Source of the DNA: Botrimarina mediterranea
GTDB lineage: Bacteria; Planctomycetota; Planctomycetia; Pirellulales; Lacipirellulaceae
Reading direction: 5' to 3'
Length of the DNA: 64,000 nt
NCBI RefSeq assembly: GCF_007753265.1
Contig: NZ_CP036349.1
Coordinates: 4,435,363 to 4,499,362 of the forward strand
The notes below the pieces were generated by a model. That model saw only the letters and a list, made by a program, of their open reading frames with translations. It had not been told where the DNA came from and did no database searches. The position numbers and the translations under genes were made by a program. Shown here one piece after another: positions 62,506-64,000 of this stretch (positions are counted from its first letter, which is position 1; every line of letters begins with the position of its first letter).

Positions 62506-63756
62506 ATGCACTTCCTCATATTGCCCGCTTTATTCCTCGGCTCGCTAGCCCTAACGACGCCGGCGGTGGGGCAACAGGTCTTCAACGTCCGCGACGCAGG
62601 CGCGACAGGCGACGGCGAGACGCTCGATACAACCGCGATCCAGAAGTGCCTCAATGACTGTGGCCAGGCGGGCGGCGGCGTTGTGCTGCTGCCCGCAGGA
62701 ACCTACTTGAGCGAACCGATCAAGATCCGCACGAAGACAACGCTGCGACTGGAACGCGGCGCCATCCTGCTGGCGACCGGTGATCGGTCGGCGTTTGAGC
62801 GTGACAACGAGCCCGGCAAGTTCGATCACTTCCTCACCGGAAAGGACCTCGAGGACGTGACCATTGAGGGCGAGGGGACCATCGACGGCGGCGGGCAGGC
62901 GTGGTGGGTGGCGGCCGAGGCGGCACGGCAAGCGAAGTCGGGCTACACCCTGCCGCGCCCGAACCTGATCGTGCTGACGCGGGTGAAGAACCTCACCGTC
63001 CGCGGCGTGACGATCCAGAACGCGCCCAAGTTCCATTTCGTGCCGACCGAATGCGACGGCGTGCTGGTCGAGGACGCGACGTTCCTCGCGCCCGAACGGG
63101 CGCCGAACACCGACGCGATCGACCCCAGCATGTGCGTCGATGTCGTGGTGCGGCGCTGCGTCATCGATGTGGGGGATGACAACATCGCCGTGAAGTCGGG
63201 CAAGCGCGCTGACGGCCGCGAGTTTGCCGCCCACGGGCTCACGGTGACCGACTGCACGTTCAAGCACGGCCACGGCATGTCGATCGGCAGCGAGACCGTC
63301 GGCGGCGTCAAGGATGTCGTTGTCCGCGACTGCACGTTCGAGAACACCGTCAACGGCATTCGCATCAAGAGCGACCGCAAGCGTGGCGGCACGGTCGAGA
63401 ACCTCACGTGTGAGAACATCACGATGAAGAACGTCGCCGGCGCCATCACCATCACCAGCTACTACCCAAAGATCCCCGCGACCGACGAGCCGCAACCGGT
63501 CACAAAGACAACGCCCAAGTACCGCAACATCACGATCCGCAACCTCACCGCCACGAGCACCAAGGACGCGGGCTTCCTCGTCGGCTTGCCCGAAAGCCCA
63601 ATCGAGAACGTGCTGCTAGAGAATGTGACGATCGATTCGCAGCGGGCCGGCCTTGAAATCCGCCACGTGCGGGGCGTCGTGCTACGGAACGTGAACGTCA
63701 CAGCGGCGAAGGGTGAGCCGCTGGTCGTGGGCGACGCCGAGCCGGTTATCGACTGA
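62506..63756 (+). CDS. Secreted glycoside hydrolase family 28-like (polygalacturonase-type)
   Basis: The protein has 416 residues from ATG 62506, which gives a clean signal peptide (MHFLILPALFLGSLALTTPA). The beta-helix of GH28 follows, starting with FNVRDAGATGDGETLDT. The four family motifs are visible: NTDAID (for NTDGxD), GDDNIAVKSG, GHGMSIGSE and IRIKS, so the catalytic Asp residues and His are all present. It should hydrolyse galacturonan or a related polysaccharide outside the cytoplasm. It is a polysaccharide-use gene like the beta-helix protein at 2269-3300, but is not linked to a sugar transporter here. Confidence 0.93.
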   Translation: MHFLILPALFLGSLALTTPAVGQQVFNVRDAGATGDGETLDTTAIQKCLNDCGQAGGGVVLLPAGTYLSEPIKIRTKTTLRLERGAILLATGDRSAFERDNEPGKFDHFLTGKDLEDVTIEGEGTIDGGGQAWWVAAEAARQAKSGYTLPRPNLIVLTRVKNLTVRGVTIQNAPKFHFVPTECDGVLVEDATFLAPERAPNTDAIDPSMCVDVVVRRCVIDVGDDNIAVKSGKRADGREFAAHGLTVTDCTFKHGHGMSIGSETVGGVKDVVVRDCTFENTVNGIRIKSDRKRGGTVENLTCENITMKNVAGAITITSYYPKIPATDEPQPVTKTTPKYRNITIRNLTATSTKDAGFLVGLPESPIENVLLENVTIDSQRAGLEIRHVRGVVLRNVNVTAAKGEPLVVGDAEPVID

Positions 63757-63843
63757 GCTGCCAGAAGAATTCACCACGAAGGGCGCGACGAGTCATTTGG
63801 CGGGGCAAAGTTCTTTCTAGAGCGGACTTCATTTTTCCGTAGC

Positions 63844-64000
63844 GTCTCGCGCAGAGACGCGGAGACGCCGAGGCTAGGCAGCGAAGACTCACGCCAAGCC
63901 GCCAAGGCGCATAGACAAAGTCGTTGAGAAATGAGCGTAGCCGCAAACGATCGCACAGCAACGCGTTCTTTGCGGCTTAGCGCCTTTGCGTGAGTCTTGG
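63844..64000. repeat. Long palindromic repeat family C, copy 3 (cut by window end)
   Basis: It matches copy 2 at 42902-43055 nearly base for base: GCAGAGACGCGGAGACGC, then CGAAGACTCACGCCAAGCCG and AAGTCGTTGAGAAATGAGCG. The right outer arm lies beyond the window. It is at the 3' side of the GH28-like gene. Confidence 0.88.

Overview
The window looks like the chromosome of a planctomycete, probably Pirellulales and close to Lacipirellulaceae. This is inferred from gene content, not from a search. Supporting features are a DUF1559 pseudopilin-like protein overlapping a small lipoprotein gene, a PEP-CTERM protein, many secreted or lipid-anchored proteins, small cysteine-pair proteins of the kind common in this phylum, high G+C, few strong Shine-Dalgarno sites, and a very high load of intergenic palindromic repeats.

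Layout. 1-7.7 kb: partial SGNH hydrolase, DUF1559 protein with its lipoprotein, a secreted beta-helix protein, a MoaD/ThiS-like protein beside a six-Asp-box protein, a membrane glycerophosphodiesterase and a gamma-carbonic-anhydrase-like protein. 7.9-11.0 kb: a 1051-residue lipoprotein. 11.1-17.9 kb (minus strand): a tightly coupled terminal-oxidase operon running CaCA exchanger, subunit II with cytochrome c, fused subunits I and III, small membrane protein, CtaG and triheme cytochrome c. 18.4-22.4 kb: transketolase, a DUF421 protein and an HMA/MauE-like protein. 22.5-23.7 kb: integrase remnant, tRNA-Cys and a small secreted protein. 23.9-28.4 kb: aldehyde dehydrogenase, a small gene framed by inverted repeats, an acetolactate-synthase-type enzyme and a PPP-type phosphatase. 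28.7-32.5 kb: ABC permease, its binding protein and a His-rich lipoprotein. 32.8-37.4 kb: an RND efflux adaptor and pump. 37.7-42.5 kb: M24 peptidase, lactate/malate dehydrogenase-like protein, CFA synthase and a DUF4142 protein. 43.2-51.7 kb: PEP-CTERM protein, NagB/PIG-L fusion, Gfo/Idh/MocA oxidoreductase, sugar-isomerase-like protein, MFS transporter and a second CaCA exchanger. 51.9-53.6 kb: leuA with a leucine-rich leader peptide and an attenuator. 54-64 kb: small hypotheticals, a sigma factor, ferredoxin, HNH endonuclease, GspF-like protein, GNAT, tRNA-Leu and a GH28-like protein.

The strongest regulatory find is the leuA leader. An 18-codon peptide has seven Leu codons in an eight-codon stretch. 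It is followed by a terminator, and a segment near the leader stop can pair with that terminator as an alternative. The strongest structural find is the set of dispersed palindromic elements, in at least six sequence families with many intergenic copies. They include arms that are themselves palindromic, one copy whose two arms come from different subfamilies, long copies of about 160-200 bp, and a nested element of about 350 bp. No CRISPR array, rRNA operon, intact insertion sequence or intact prophage was seen. All functions are assigned by reading motifs; no database search was run.
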